This document shows positions 30,544 to 41,770 of a DNA stretch of 64,000 bases, piece by piece (the stretch's first letter is position 1; each line of letters starts with the position of its first letter). Both the position numbers and the translations under genes were made by a program. This DNA is from Reticulitermes speratus (taxonomy: Eukaryota; Arthropoda; Insecta; Blattodea; Rhinotermitidae), in contig JAJKFL010000006.1 in NCBI GenBank assembly GCA_021186555.1, positions 6,716,215-6,780,214 of the forward strand, written 5' to 3'. The notes beneath the pieces were generated by a model. It was not told the origin of the DNA. It searched no databases and saw nothing but the letters and a program-made list of their open reading frames with translations.

Positions 30544-32415
30544 GTGCCGTGGTGCCTAATATCTGTGGGTCCTCAGTCTGGAACTTGATTTTGTGCCGTG
30601 GTGCCAAATATCTGTGGGTCCTCAGTCTGGAACTTGATTTTGTGCCGTGGTGCCTAATATCTGTGGGTCCTCAGTCTGGAACTTGATTTTGTGCCGTGGT
30701 GCCTAATATCTGTGGGTCCTCAGTCTGGAACTTGATTTTGTGCCGTGGTGCCTAATATCTGTGGGTCCTCAGTCTGGAACCTGGATTTTGTGCTGTGGTG
30801 CCTAATATCTGTGGGTCCTCAGTCTGGAACTTGATTTTGTGCCGTGGTGCCTAATATCTGTGGGTCCTCAGTCTGGAACTTGATTTTGTGCCGTGGTGCC
30901 AAATATCTGTGGGTCCTCAGTCTGGAACCTGGATTTTGTGCCGTGGTGCCAAATATCTGTGGGTCCTCAGTCTGGAACTTGATTTTGTGCCGTGGTGCCA
31001 AATATCCGTGGGTCCTCAGTCTGGAACCTGGATTTTGTGCCGTGGTGCCAAATATCTGTGGGTCCTCAGTCTGGAACTTGATTTTGTGCCGTGGTGCCAA
31101 ATATCTGTGGGTCCTCAGTCTGGAACCTGGATTTTGTGCTGTGGTGCCTAATATCTGTGGGTCCTCAGTCTGGAATTTGATTTTGTGCCGTGGTGCCAAA
31201 TATCTGTGGGTCCTCAGTCTGGAACCTGGATTTTGTGCCGTGGTGCCAAATATCTGTGGGTCCTCAGTCTGGAACTTGATTTTGTGCCGTGGTGCCAAAT
31301 ATCTGTGGGTCCTCAGTCTGGAACCTGGATTTTGTGCCGTGGTGCCAAATATCTGTGGGTCCTCAGTCTGGAACCTGGATTTTGTGCCGTGGTGCCTAAT
31401 ATCTGTGGGTCCTCAGTCTGGAACTTGATTTTGTGCCGTGGTGCCTAATATCTGTGGGTCCTCAGTCTGGAACCTGGATTTTGTGCTGTGGTGCCTAATA
31501 TCTGTGGGTCCTCAGTCTGGAACTTGATTTTGTGCCGTGGTGCCAAATATCTGTGGGTCCTCAGTCTGGAACTTGATTTTGTGCCGTGGTGCCAAATATC
31601 TGTGGGTCCTCAGTCTGGAACTTGATTTTGTGCCGTGGTGCCTAATATCTGTGGGTCCTCAGTCTGGAACCTGGATTTTGTGCTGTGGTGCCTAATATCT
31701 GTGGGTCCTCAGTCTGGAACTTGATTTTGTGCCGTGGTGCCAAATATCTGTGGGTCCTCAGTCTGGAACTTGATTTTGTGCCGTGGTGCCTAATATCTGT
31801 GGGTCTTCAGTCTGGAACCTGGATTTTGTGCCGTGGTGCCTAATATCTGTGGGTCCTCAGTCTGGAACTTGATTTTGTGCCGTGGTGCCAAATATCTGTG
31901 GGTCCTCAGTCTGGAACTTGATTTTGTGCCGTGGTGCCTAATATCTGTGGGTCCTCAGTCTGGAACCTGGATTTTGTGCCGTGGTACCAAATATCTGTGG
32001 GTCCTCAGTCTGGAACTTGATTTTGTGCTGTGGTGCCTAATATCTGTGGGTCCTCAGTCTGGAACCTGGATTTTGTGCCGTGGTACCAAATATCTGTGGG
32101 TCCTCAGTCTGGAACTTGATTTTGTGCCGTGGTGCCTAATATCTGTGGGTCCTCAGTCTGGAACTTGATTTTGTGCCGTGGTGCCTAATATCTGTGGGTC
32201 CTCAGTCTGGAACTTGATTTTGTGCCGTGGTGCCTAATATCTGTGGGTCCTCAGTTTGGAACCTGGATTTTGTGCCGTGGTACCAAATATCTGTGGGTCC
32301 TCAGTCTGGAACTTGATTTTGTGCCGTGGTGCCTAATATCTGTGGGTCCTCAGTCTGGAACTTGATTTTGTGCCGTGGTGCCTAATATCTGTGGGTCCTC
32401 AGTCTTGAACTTGAT
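30544..32415. repeat. 49/50-bp minisatellite, about 38 units
   Basis: Unit TTGTGCCGTGGTGCC(T/A)AATATCTGTGGG.. with two length variants: ..AACTTGATT (49 bp) and ..AACCTGGATT (50 bp). Where variants alternate the period is 99 bp, a multiple of three, which keeps frames open (159 codons minus, 194 plus). A solitary diverged unit sits inverted at about 32,930-32,980. Confidence 0.96.
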
Positions 32416-32929
32416 TCATGTCAGCCTTCTTGCGCCTGTAATTTTGAGGTGGCTTCCAGAAATTTTGTGCATCCCTGGTATTCATATTCATCACCACGAG
32501 AAGTTTAAAATTTGGCGTTGGTCATATGTTCTTCGTAGAACTTCCTGGTGTATTTACTGTTCATGAACACATTACATGTGTCTTGTGCTGTATTTGCATA
32601 CAGATTTGATGTGCCTTTAAACTGAATCGCTTGAACTCTTTATGGAACTGTGACTGGTCGTTCGTTGCGTCATTGGCCTACAGTGAGGGCTTTACACAAT
32701 AGCAGTACTGGACCGGATGTTGCTTTAGAATTATTGGTTTATGGGTTTGTTGTTTGCTTGTCCTGGCACGCTCGGTTACTTCGCATTCACTTCTGATCTG
32801 AATGTAGGCCTGCACAGGAGGGCTGTCAGAAAATGCGAATGTGGCGTGTAGACATGAATTTCGTAACAAAATTACTTGCACCTGGAGTTCCACAAATTTG
32901 TCACATCAGAAACCTGGATGGCATAAGGG

Positions 32930-33020
32930 CGACGTGAAGCAAGGTCCATACTGAGGACCCACAAATATTAGGCGCCAGCGTAGAACATTTAGTCTTCTGG
33001 GATTTGTGCATCCCTGGCCT
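32930..33020 (-). repeat. solitary relative of the 49/50-bp unit inside a dispersed repeat
   Basis: On minus: GCGCCTAATATTTGTGGGTC then CTCAGTATGGACCTTG, clearly the satellite unit. The adjoining TAGAACATTTAGTCTTCTGG and TGTGCATCCCTGGCC match 49,248-49,315, so the unit comes from a dispersed element. Confidence 0.75.
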
Positions 33021-33134
33021 GTACAGACTGTAAATTCGTTTCCAGCGTCGAAGCAGAATCTTGGCGGCGACAAATTAAAAATGATCCCGATTTGGAAACA
33101 GTTGTGACTTGATGGCTGATAACATAGGACAGGG

Positions 33135-33255
33135 GAGTGCACCGAAGTACACGAAAGAAACCTGTACGAGCGTCACGTCCACAAAACTCACATGGACTGA
33201 CCTGGGATCGAACGCGGTTTTCCGCGGTGAGAGGACGTTACAGACCCAGATAAGC
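33135..33255 (-). mobile_element. SINE family E fragment
   Basis: CCACAAAACTCACATGGACT, GACCTGGGATCGAACGCGG and CGCGGTGAGAGG on plus are the inverted head of family E, missing the body. Confidence 0.65.
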
Positions 33256-33275
33256 CACAACTGTGTTTAAATATT

Positions 33276-34860
33276 CAGTCCGTACCGCGCAGTAAACACA
33301 CTACGTCTCAGTTATACAAACCAGTCAGTTAATGTTGTACAGTGAAATAATCGCTGTTTGTTCTGAGATCCACACAAAACACATAAATACAGTCCGTACC
33401 GCGCAGTAAACACACTCCGTCTCAGTTATACAAACCAATCAGTTAATGTTGTACAGTGAAATAATCGCTGTTTGTTCTGAGATCCACACAAAACACATAA
33501 ATACAGTCCGTACCGCGCAGTAAACACACTCCGTCTCAGTTATACAAACCAGTCAGTTAATGCTGTACAGTGAAATAATCGCTGTTTGTTCTGAGATCCA
33601 CACAAAACACATAAATACAGTCCGTACCGCGCAGTAAACACACTCCGTCTCAGTTATACAAACCAGTCAGTTAATGCTGTACAGTGAAATAATCGCTGTT
33701 TGTTCTGAGATCCACACAAAACACATAAATACAGTCCGTACCGCGCAGTAAACACACTCCGTCTCAGTTATACAAACCAGTCAGTTAATGCTGTACAGTG
33801 AAATAATCGCTGTTTGTTCTGAGATCCACACAAAACACATAAATACAGTCCGTACCGCGCAGTAAACACACTCCGTCTCAGTTATACAAACCAGTCAGTT
33901 AATGCTGTACAGTGAAATAATCGCTGTTTGTTCTGAGATCCACACAAAACACATAAATACAGTCCGTACCGCGCAGTAAACACTCCGTCTCAGTTATACA
34001 AACCAATCAGTTAATGCTGTACAGTGAAATAATCGCTGTTTGTTCTGAGATCCACACAAAACACATAAATACAGTCCGTACCGCAGTAAATTCGTTAAAA
34101 AAAATGAAAAAAAAAAGTAAACACACCTCCATATACAAACATCATTAATGCTGTACATGAATAATCGTGTTGTTCTGAATCCACACAAAATAAAACAGTC
34201 CGTACGCCAGTAACACACGCTCAGTTAACAAACAACATAATGTGTACATGAAATAATCGCTGTTGTTAATCAACAAACAATAAATACAGTCGTACCGCGC
34301 AGTAAACACACTCCGTCTCAGTTATACAAACCAGTCAGTTAATGCTGTACAGTGAAATAATCGCTGTTTGTTCTGAGATCCACACAAAACACATAAATAC
34401 AGTCCGTACCGCGCAGTAAACACACTCCGTCTCAGTTATACAAACCAGTCAGTTAATGTTGTACAGTGAAATAATCGCTGTTTGTTCTGAGATCCACACA
34501 AAACACATAAATACAGTCCGTACCGCGCAGTAAACACACTCCGTCTCAGTTATACAAACCAGTCAGTTAATGCTGTACAGTGAAATAATCGCTGTTTGTT
34601 CTGAGATCCACACAAAACACATAAATACAGTCCGTACCGCGCAGTAAACACACTCCGTCTCAGTTATACAAACCAGTCAGTTAATGTTGTACAGTGAAAT
34701 AATCGCTGTTTGTTCTGAGATCCACACAAAACACATAAATACAGTCCGTACCGCGCAGTAAACACACTCCGTCTCAGTTATACAAACCAGTCAGTTAATG
34801 CTGTACAGTGAAATAATCGCTGTTTGTTCTGAGATCCACACAAAACACATAAATACACTG
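33276..34860. repeat. 114-bp satellite, about 14 units
   Basis: Period exactly 114 bp at 33,276, 33,390, 33,504, 33,618, 33,732 and 33,846. Units carry CAGTCCGTACCGCGCAGTAA and AATAATCGCTGTTTGTTCTG. Between about 34,085 and 34,300 many single-base losses and an A-rich patch appear, then clean units resume. It ends into ACACTGTGTGGGCAGAACG, the same flank as the short inverted copy at 19,290. Confidence 0.96.
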
Positions 34861-34939
34861 TGTGGGCAGAACGTAGAATTGTTGAATGTTAAACATGGTG
34901 GTACATATAGTAACCAGTGTAAGGGTTAAAGGTCTAGAG

Positions 34940-35426
34940 CAGTGGTTCCCAAACTTTTTCGGTCCACCGCCCCCTTGGTTCCATATACACACCCACAGCG
35001 CCCCCCTACCTTTTTTAAAAAAACATAAATGCGCTTTTGTTTCCACTTTTATTTTATATTTAAAAAATCGTTTAAATAAAATTATAAGAGTTAAACTTAA
35101 TGTTTGATGTGTTAATTAATGAATTAAAATTTATTATATCTTTTATAATTAACAATAATTCATCTAGGAATAGTTTATTAAAAAAATAATATGTGCTTGA
35201 ATAAGATTCATAAATTAAAATACTAAGAAATTTAGTTCATTTTTTATTTTTAACACAAAAATTACTTTATTTGAATTTTATTATGAAAATAAATGCACTA
35301 CTTGTCTACTAGCGCCCCCCTGTGATAATAACAGCGCTCTCTTCTACCTCTCGTACCTATTAGCGCCCACCTCGGCAATTCCACCGCCCCCCAGGGGGGC
35401 GGTACCGCCCACTTTGGGAACCACTG
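34940..35426. mobile_element. hAT-like non-autonomous DNA transposon
   Basis: Ends CAGTGGTTCCCAAACTTT / ACTTTGGGAACCACTG, subterminal GCGCCCCCCT repeats on both sides, AT-rich interior without ORF. 8-bp duplication GTCTAGAG (34,932-34,939) against GGCTAGAG (35,427-35,434). Confidence 0.92.
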
Positions 35427-35434
35427 GGCTAGAG

Positions 35435-35995
35435 AGACGTGTTTCAGTTGCATGCCAGAAGGAATACACATACGTGCACACACATTCTGGAATACTTGTT
35501 ATGTCAACTGAAGGCTGTGGATTACGTTCTTGACCTTGCTTGGCTTTCCAAAATGAAGTCTAATGCTGTTGAAAACTTAGTTGACTCCAGCTTTTTTTTT
35601 ACCTTTCACGTCTTGTTCATACAATATGGCGCACACGTCTGTTTTTTCCTCTCTTACATTTTAATATTGACCCTATGGCTAGATGTCGTCGCGTGGCAAA
35701 ATCCCATTTCCTTCCAGCAGCAACAGAGGCAGACGATTTTCTGCGAAATGTGTAATTATCGGATTCACAGAAGTGCTTGTAATATACATGATATCCGAAT
35801 TCCATACGCGTTACTTTGAACGTTAGTAGAGCGAGGGTGGCCGATATGGGATTGGACCTTTAAACGCAGCATGTTCCGTCTAAATGTGTTCGTCTGCCGT
35901 GAACAGATATTGTGTGTCGTGTTATGGTATTAGTGACGTCTTTACAAATAAGGGGAAATATTTGTAACTTTAAACTTATGCTGTTCTCTGTGATG
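35435..35995. other. unassigned stretch
   Basis: A 126-codon plus frame (35,439-35,819) has no recognised domain; the opposite strand is also partly open. Confidence 0.3.
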
Positions 35996-36150
35996 TGACG
36001 TGTTGTGGTCTTGTACAAATTTACGGACGTTTCGGAAGAAATTGTATCCTCCATCTTGAAGTCTTTTACCCTGAAGATGGAGGCAGCTTGTTTATCCGAG
36101 CGTCGGTAAATTTCTACCAGGCTAAAAGGCACCACATTTCAGAAGGCAGA
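35996..36150. repeat. decayed foldback with hammerhead-like boxes
   Basis: TTTACGGACGTTTCGGAAG and CCTGAAGATGGAGGCAG..CCGAGCGTCGGTAAATTT form inverted arms. Plus keeps CTGAAGA but GAAAC has become GAGC; minus keeps GAAAC but not CTGA. Confidence 0.6.
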
Positions 36151-36248
36151 TTTATTCGTATTGAACTTAAATGTTTGAAATTTCAGTAAGTTAAGAAACC
36201 ACGCGTAGATTGTCAGTTGTGTTTGTGTCGAAACCCATGAGACTTCCG

Positions 36249-36510
36249 GGGGGGGGGGGGGGCTGTATGGTAGTAATGTTTGTACAGTCTACCCAGACCG
36301 GCCGTGGGGCTTACCCAGCCTCCTATACAATGGGTACCGGGTCTCTTTCCCGGGGGTAAAGCGGCCGGGGCGTGGAGTTGACCACCCACCCCCATCTAGT
36401 ACTAGAGTTAAAGAAAGAGTAGAGCTATACCTCTACTCCCCCTCTGGGCCTTCATGGCCTGTTCTAGGGTGAACTTTACCTTTACCTTTACCTCTTACCT
36501 CTTACCCCCG
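36249..36510 (+). mobile_element. SINE family B, 5' truncated, G-run at the 5' junction
   Basis: CCCAGACCGGCCGTGGGGC through the full body to (TTTACC)n. Duplication GACTTCCG at 36,241-36,248 and 36,511-36,518. G14 directly follows the left duplication, i.e. it is at the 5' junction, not at the tail as in family A. Confidence 0.88.
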
Positions 36511-36544
36511 GACTTCCGATGGCTCGAATTTTTTTCATTAACAA

Positions 36545-36740
36545 TCACCGGTATGCAAATGGACCAGTGAACAGTGAAGTGAACTTATCAGGGTACCCCT
36601 GATGATGGCCGGGTCACGACCGAAACATGTGTAGGGTGAATTGAACAGAAATGCGAAAATAAAAAAGTGCTTTCGTTGGTTAAAAACAGAAAATTAATTT
36701 CAAGATGCACGGCGAACACAACGTGAAATTCACCAGTGTG
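36545..36740 (+). mobile_element. hammerhead-bearing element, sister of 62,690-62,920
   Basis: CAGTGAACAGTGAAGTG precedes the ribozyme; AATAAAAAAGTGC..TTGGTT and AAGATGCACGGCGAACACAA follow. The same order is at 62.7-62.9 kb, so this is a family, here without inverted arms. Confidence 0.7.
36594..36638 (+). ncRNA. hammerhead ribozyme candidate, helix II weakened
   Basis: Helix I TACCC/GGGTG (5 pairs, one wobble), CTGATGA, extra T, helix II GGCC against GACC (C-A mismatch; sister copy has GGCC), GAAAC, loop ATGT, GTA. One substitution away from the intact copy at 62,751. Confidence 0.6.
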
Positions 36741-37479
36741 TGTAATTACAGCAGATGCTGAAAATGGCCCCCCCTCCATCCCCACCCCTCGTATCTTCGA
36801 AGAACAGTGTACCCACAATTCGTTTTCGAGAGACTATTCACTAAAAAACCGATTTTGACGAATGCAGAGGATTTTCATGCAGTGCGCGTGGGTTTTCAGT
36901 GCTCTATATTCCGCTGTTTTGACTATAAATGTATCCATTGACGTATAACCACGCTTCCTCCGTGAAAACAAATTGTCCGACACGTGTACCCCTTCTGCTT
37001 ATATGCTTGTTTCAGTATTTATAGATGTTGATTTTTTGGGTTGCGTCTTATACAGTACACCCTGTAGAAAGTGAAGGAAACAAAAAAAAATTCGTATTTG
37101 CTAAGATCAAATAACGCGCTTGCCTCGCTAGGTTCGATATGGCCACACTGTATATTAGCTTTAGATGCGTTATGACGTTGATATTGGCTACTGTAATGCC
37201 TCGTATTGCACGCAGTATTCAAACAAACTGATATATGGAGAGCCAGAGATTGGAGCCTCATGAAAGAGCTTATGTGTATGTACCCTCCTGCAGGATTCAT
37301 AAACATAATCTCGTCATAGTAATTTAACTTGCGTTTGCACGGACTGCTTCTCACTCCGGTGGAGCACACGTTTCCCCAAATGTTTTTTTATTGTACAGAA
37401 ACACCTCGCAAATTCTGTGTACCCTCTTAAGCCAACATTTTTCCAGTGAGTCTGTCTGGTCAGTAGGTTACCATGTGGT
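36741..37479. other. unassigned stretch
   Basis: A 116-codon minus frame (37,019-37,369) without recognised motif. Confidence 0.3.
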
Positions 37480-37645
37480 GTGCTAGCACCCAGCTGTGTT
37501 GTCATCGGTACACTGAAGGTCTCTCCATCAGCTGTCCGGAATTCGTTGGTCGTGGCCAAAGCGACTGAGGCGTGAAGCTGACCAGTCATATCCATCTGGT
37601 GTCTAGGTTAAGAATGCGTGGAGTGAACTTTTGCCTTCTTTTACC
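37480..37645 (+). mobile_element. SINE family B, diverged fragment
   Basis: CACCCAGCTGTGTTGTCATC, GAGGCGTGAAGCTGACC, CATATCCATCTGG and TTAAGAATGCGTGGAG follow the order of the family B body. Confidence 0.6.
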
Positions 37646-37956
37646 TATTTTCTGCTTACGTTAAATTTTTCGGCTTTAATCTGGTGGTATAGCATAGTTC
37701 GTGTGTTTGGGTTAGTTTGACTTAGATGCAGTATTATACAGGATGGTTCTTTGACACCAGACACTATAGTTAAACATCGAGTGTGAAGTGAGTCCTGGGC
37801 CATTCTGTGTTCGCAATGTATATGTAAGTTTATGATATGGCTGTGCCACGTTGCGCTTGCTTAACTCTGTTTGGTTTATTAAATTAAGTTATAAACCAAC
37901 CGATGCACACTAAAACCACTTTTTAATTAGCTTTATTATAAAATTGTTAAAATTGT

Positions 37957-37998
37957 ACCCCTACACGTGTTTCGATCCTAGGATCATCGTCAGGGGGG
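37957..37998 (-). ncRNA. hammerhead ribozyme candidate, left arm
   Basis: CTGACGA, extra T, helix II GATC/GATC with loop CTAG, GAAAC, loop ACGT, GTA, helix I CCCC/GGGG (4 pairs, next pair C-T). One more C than the right-arm copy shortens helix I. Confidence 0.62.
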
Positions 37999-38493
37999 TT
38001 TATTGCTAAAAGCTACAGTCACTTCAACACATGATTTAAATATTCTATCTGCACTTTGAAACATAAGTTAAAATCTTGTAAAAGATTCTCTAAAAGTTGT
38101 AAAATTATAAAAGCACTGTAGATGGTAGATTGTGGAACTGCTGGCGTGTGGTATTAAAAGCATATGAAATGTTTTTGCGTGGAGCGGAGTGTACTACGTG
38201 TTGTGCGGTGAGGAGTACTACGGAGGAGTGTCTGGTTCGGGAGGTTGTGTGTAGGTCAGACACTCCACCGTAGTACTCCTCACAGCACAACACGTAGTAC
38301 ACTCCGCTCCACGCAAAAACATTTCATATGCTTTTAATACCACACGCCAGCAGTTCCACAATCTACCATCTACAGTGCTTTTATAATTTTACAACTTTTA
38401 GAGAATCCTTTTACAAGATTTTAACTTATGTTTCAAAGTGCAGATAGAATATTTTAAATCATGTGTTGAAGTGACTGTAGCTTTTAGCAATAA

Positions 38494-38535
38494 ACCCCCT
38501 GACGATGATCCTAGGATCGAAACACGTGTAGGGGT
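38494..38535 (+). ncRNA. hammerhead ribozyme candidate, right arm
   Basis: Helix I ACCCC/GGGGT (5 pairs), CTGACGA, extra T, helix II GATC/GATC with loop CTAG, GAAAC, loop ACGT, GTA. All essential boxes present. Confidence 0.66.
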
Positions 38536-38614
38536 ACAATTTTAACAATTTTATAATAAAGCTAATTAAAAAGTGGTTTTAGTGTGCATCAGTTGGTTTA
38601 TAACTTAATTTAAT

Positions 38615-39495
38615 ATGACGAAGATGCACGGTGTCAACAGTGTGAAATCTGTTTGGTTTGTTTGCTAACTCTGTCAAGTCCAAAGCTACAGACAACTTTG
38701 TTACTGCTGCTGTGTTCTTTTGCGCTGTATAAAATCGGTGTTTCAAGCTACGACTGAACCGCAAATTGTACGTAAAACGTCACGCCGACAAGTTGAATGT
38801 TGGCGATCTTTTTTTCGGCCTCTGTGAATCCCCCTCTGCCTCCTTCTTCCGTTTTCGGTAGTTTTCTTGCTTTTGTGCGTTAGTTAGTCTCGGCATCGTG
38901 AACCTGTAAAAAACTGCGCCGAGGTGACCCACCTATGTGTACCGAAATGTAAGACGTTAGATGGTGAGAGTGTGAAAATCGTAGGTGATTTTGACATGGC
39001 CGCCATTTTGGCAGATTTCAAGATTTTTCGATTATTCTTTTTTTTTTTAGCGTGTAGGCATATTCCTTACCTTTCAAACTACGTATCGTTCACTGCTGTA
39101 GTCGAAGTAGGCGCGGAGCACTGTGAAGAAACGTAGGTAACGCGAAAGTCTGACACCGCGAGCGCCGAGGTGACCCGCCTATGTAAGACGTTTTACGTCA
39201 AAAAATTTCCTAAACCACTTCGTCGCATACTGTTGTGAAATGTATCGTCATGCGCCGTTTTAGGACTGTAGAACGATTAACATAACAGTTAATTGCTTCT
39301 TACACAAGTACGCGTGTTTCGCCATGTTATTAGAAATGATTGTAGAAAATTAACAGTTACGGTCGTGGGGTGTCCTCTGAAGACGTCCATACGAGGTTAC
39401 TTGAAAACCGATGTGCTAGTTTGAGAGTTTGAATGGGCTGACACGTAACTTGGTGAACTGGTATGTCTGTACTTATATTTAGGCATGTTTACACT
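38615..39495. other. unassigned stretch
   Basis: GCCGAGGTGACCC occurs at 38,919 and 39,168 with CACCTATGTGT / CGCCTATGTAAGACG after it, a diverged direct repeat. No gene. Confidence 0.35.
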
Positions 39496-39499
39496 AGTC

Positions 39500-39960
39500 G
39501 CCAGAAGCGCCAATTAGCATCATGTCCGTCCGTCTGTCCGCATGCATCGGCATGGATTTTCATCAGATTTGATATTGGCGACGAAAATCTGTCGAGAAAC
39601 ACCAGATTTGTCTAAAATCCGACGATAGTACCGGGCACTTTACGTGGAGCGCTAAGTACATTTATGTTATTGCCAGCATTACGAAATACTGTGTACCTCG
39701 ACAAGAGTGCAAAAGTAACGCATTCTTGCGTTTCAATGGTAAAATTCTAAGGTTATATTGTTGACAGTTACATGTCGGTCAACAGCAATACAAAGGGAGC
39801 GTATTGTTGAGTTTCCATGGCAACAATGGTTACGCGAACGCGCCACTTTGTTGCGTTATACGTGCATTGTGTGTCTGGTGTCCTTTGTAGGGAGTAATAT
39901 GTGGTGGTGGGAGGCCACGTCATTCCGTATGTCGCAGTGCGGACGAGCTGCGTGATGAAC
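39500..39960 (+). repeat. dispersed repeat of the 11,080 family, copy 2
   Basis: GTCCGTCCGTCTGTCCGCAT, GGATTTTCATCAGATTTGAT and TTCCATGGCAACAATGGTTA..GCGAACGCG keep the order seen at 11,200-11,640. Confidence 0.6.
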
Positions 39961-40254
39961 AAGTTCTTACTTTACGCAAAGTGAAAACTTGCCGTTTACG
40001 TAAACAAAGTATGATTCGGCATCGGAAATGATTCCTGGAACAATTGTCAGTCAGCGGGATTGTTTTATGGAGTCGTTTTGTAATTCGATTTGCTTCATCT
40101 GCATATCCGTCGTCACATCCGGACAGGACGTGAGACAGCGGTTGTGGGACACTCACGTCGCCTAGTGCGGCAGTGGGACCGACGAATAAACACGGCCAGC
40201 CGTTTGCGAGGAGCCTGAAGTACGTCTAAACTACATGTAAAGTGCGGTTTGTGT

Positions 40255-40455
40255 CTCACAGAAGGAGACGGGCTGGACGGTCCGGTGTTCGAGTCCTGAT
40301 AGGGACCATAATGTTTCCTTCCTCCATAACGTCCAAACTGGCTCTGGGACCCAGCAGACCTCTTGTTCAGTGGGTCCCGGGGTTAGAGCGGCTGGGGCGT
40401 GAAGTTAGCTACTCGCCTCCTTCTAGTGGTGACGTTAAGAGTTAGTGGAGCCCAC
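40255..40455 (+). mobile_element. SINE family B, diverged
   Basis: GGCTGGACGGTCCGGTGTTC (box B region), CAGCAGACCTCTTGTTCAGT, GCGGCTGGGGCGTGAAG and CTCCTTCTAGTGGTGACG. Confidence 0.72.
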
Positions 40456-40757
40456 CATCCATGGGATTTTTTTTGCGCTGCTTCATTATAGGCTTCATTA
40501 TTTGTGCCACGAGACGGTGTCTGTTCGCATCTGCATTTGCCGACTTGCAGCCGATACGAAGTACTTGATTATCACGGAAACAGGCTGCTTGGAATAACCA
40601 CGCCTGTTCCTTGAACTGTGTCAGAGTCATTCTGCATGAAGCCACTTCTGCATTCTTGTGTTCTCCCGCCAGAGATCAAAATGGCTACAGCTTGTAACGG
40701 CGCGTTCTAGCAGTGCAGCCCATGATACGGGGGTTCGCATCTCGACCCTCTGTTGTT

Positions 40758-41036
40758 TTTTTTATTAAGAAGGGCCCAGCAGCAGTTGCTACGGACGCAC
40801 CGTAGCCGTAAGGCTTACTGTGCAGATTAAGAGATAGAGTATCAGTTTTTTTAATTTTTCCAGGTAATGGAACACCGGTGGAATGAAATTGACAGGGAAA
40901 AACCGAAGTACTCGGGGAAAAACTTGTCCCAGTGCTACTGTGTCCGCCACAAATCCCACATGGACTGACCCGGGACCGAACCCGGGCCTCCGCGGTGGGA
41001 GGCGCGACTAGCCGCCTGAGCCATGGCACGGCTTAC
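40758..41036 (-). mobile_element. SINE family E, full length
   Basis: The minus strand has box A TGGCTCAGGCGG, box B GGTTCGGTCCC, the body, and an end of GCTACGG..CTGCTGCTGGGCCC. The duplication ACCCTCTGTTGTT is at 40,745-40,757 and 41,037-41,049. Confidence 0.93.
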
Positions 41037-41049
41037 CCTCTGTTGTTGC

Positions 41050-41639
41050 TCGAGTTACAACACCATCTGTCATAACCAACGGGCACAAGGCGGTGTTCGT
41101 GTACAATTTTTTTCTCCTTCATCGCCGTCGTCTTCATTATCAATATCATAATCGTTTCATATATTAATTTTAATCCTATACGGCGTGTTGTTTATTCGCG
41201 TTAGACTTGGAAGAATTATTCCGCGCGATGACTGGCACAGGACTCAATCAGGACATTCAGCAAGTGCCTCCCTGAGGTCGTGTTGTTCTCGGACTATAGC
41301 AGGAAAATTAAAAGCGATTTTTATATACTCCGTCGTTTGGGGACACAAACTCTAGTTCTGCAGATTTGTTGTTTGGATTGCGCGTCTTTTGTTACAGGAA
41401 GACTTAGAAGTGGTTATTCCTTTGACGTAAACTGGGCCTAATTGGTTTTTTTTTGCCATATTCTTATGGCTTCTGTTGTCGGCTGAACATGTCACTGCAT
41501 AATTGAACAGGTACGTGGGATCATGTGCATTGAGTCATATTTGCAGTACTTATTGGCACACCGCCTCTCCCAGTCCTCCTGCTGCCGAATTAAATTACAC
41601 TGTGATGGGTTGTCTAGTCTTCATGTACTTAATTAGGTA
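41050..41639. other. unassigned stretch
   Basis: Nothing recognised. Confidence 0.3.
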
Positions 41640-41770
41640 CCACGCCAAGAAGAATTACGGGAGATTGGAGGTAGAGCTCCACTAATTCTTAACATTGGCA
41701 CTAGGTGGAGGTGAGTGGCCAGCTTCACGTCCAAGTCGTTTAACCCCCCCTTCCCCCCTCGAAAAGTGCC
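41640..41770 (-). mobile_element. SINE family B fragment
   Basis: CCACGCCAAGAAGAATTACG, GGTAGAGCTCCACTAATTCT, GGAGGTGAGTGGCCAGC on plus; the head side beyond 41,770 is lost. Confidence 0.68.

Larger units (their letters stand above)
37881..38611. repeat. 731-bp foldback with two outward hammerheads
   Basis: The left arm (37,881-38,234) and right arm (38,257-38,611) are near-identical inverted copies of about 355 bp with a 22-bp loop. Each carries one hammerhead near its outer end (37,957-37,998 minus; 38,494-38,535 plus). The outer ends read AGTGTGCATCAGTTGGTTTATAAC, related to the block at 25.3 and 62.8 kb, and TGACGAAGATGCACGGTG follows on the right. No coding frame. Transcription would give a long dsRNA hairpin. 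Confidence 0.93.

Noticed and set aside
30844..31428. 194-codon plus ORF and 159-codon minus ORF
   Set aside because: Both are products of the 49/50-bp satellite; neither has unique sequence.
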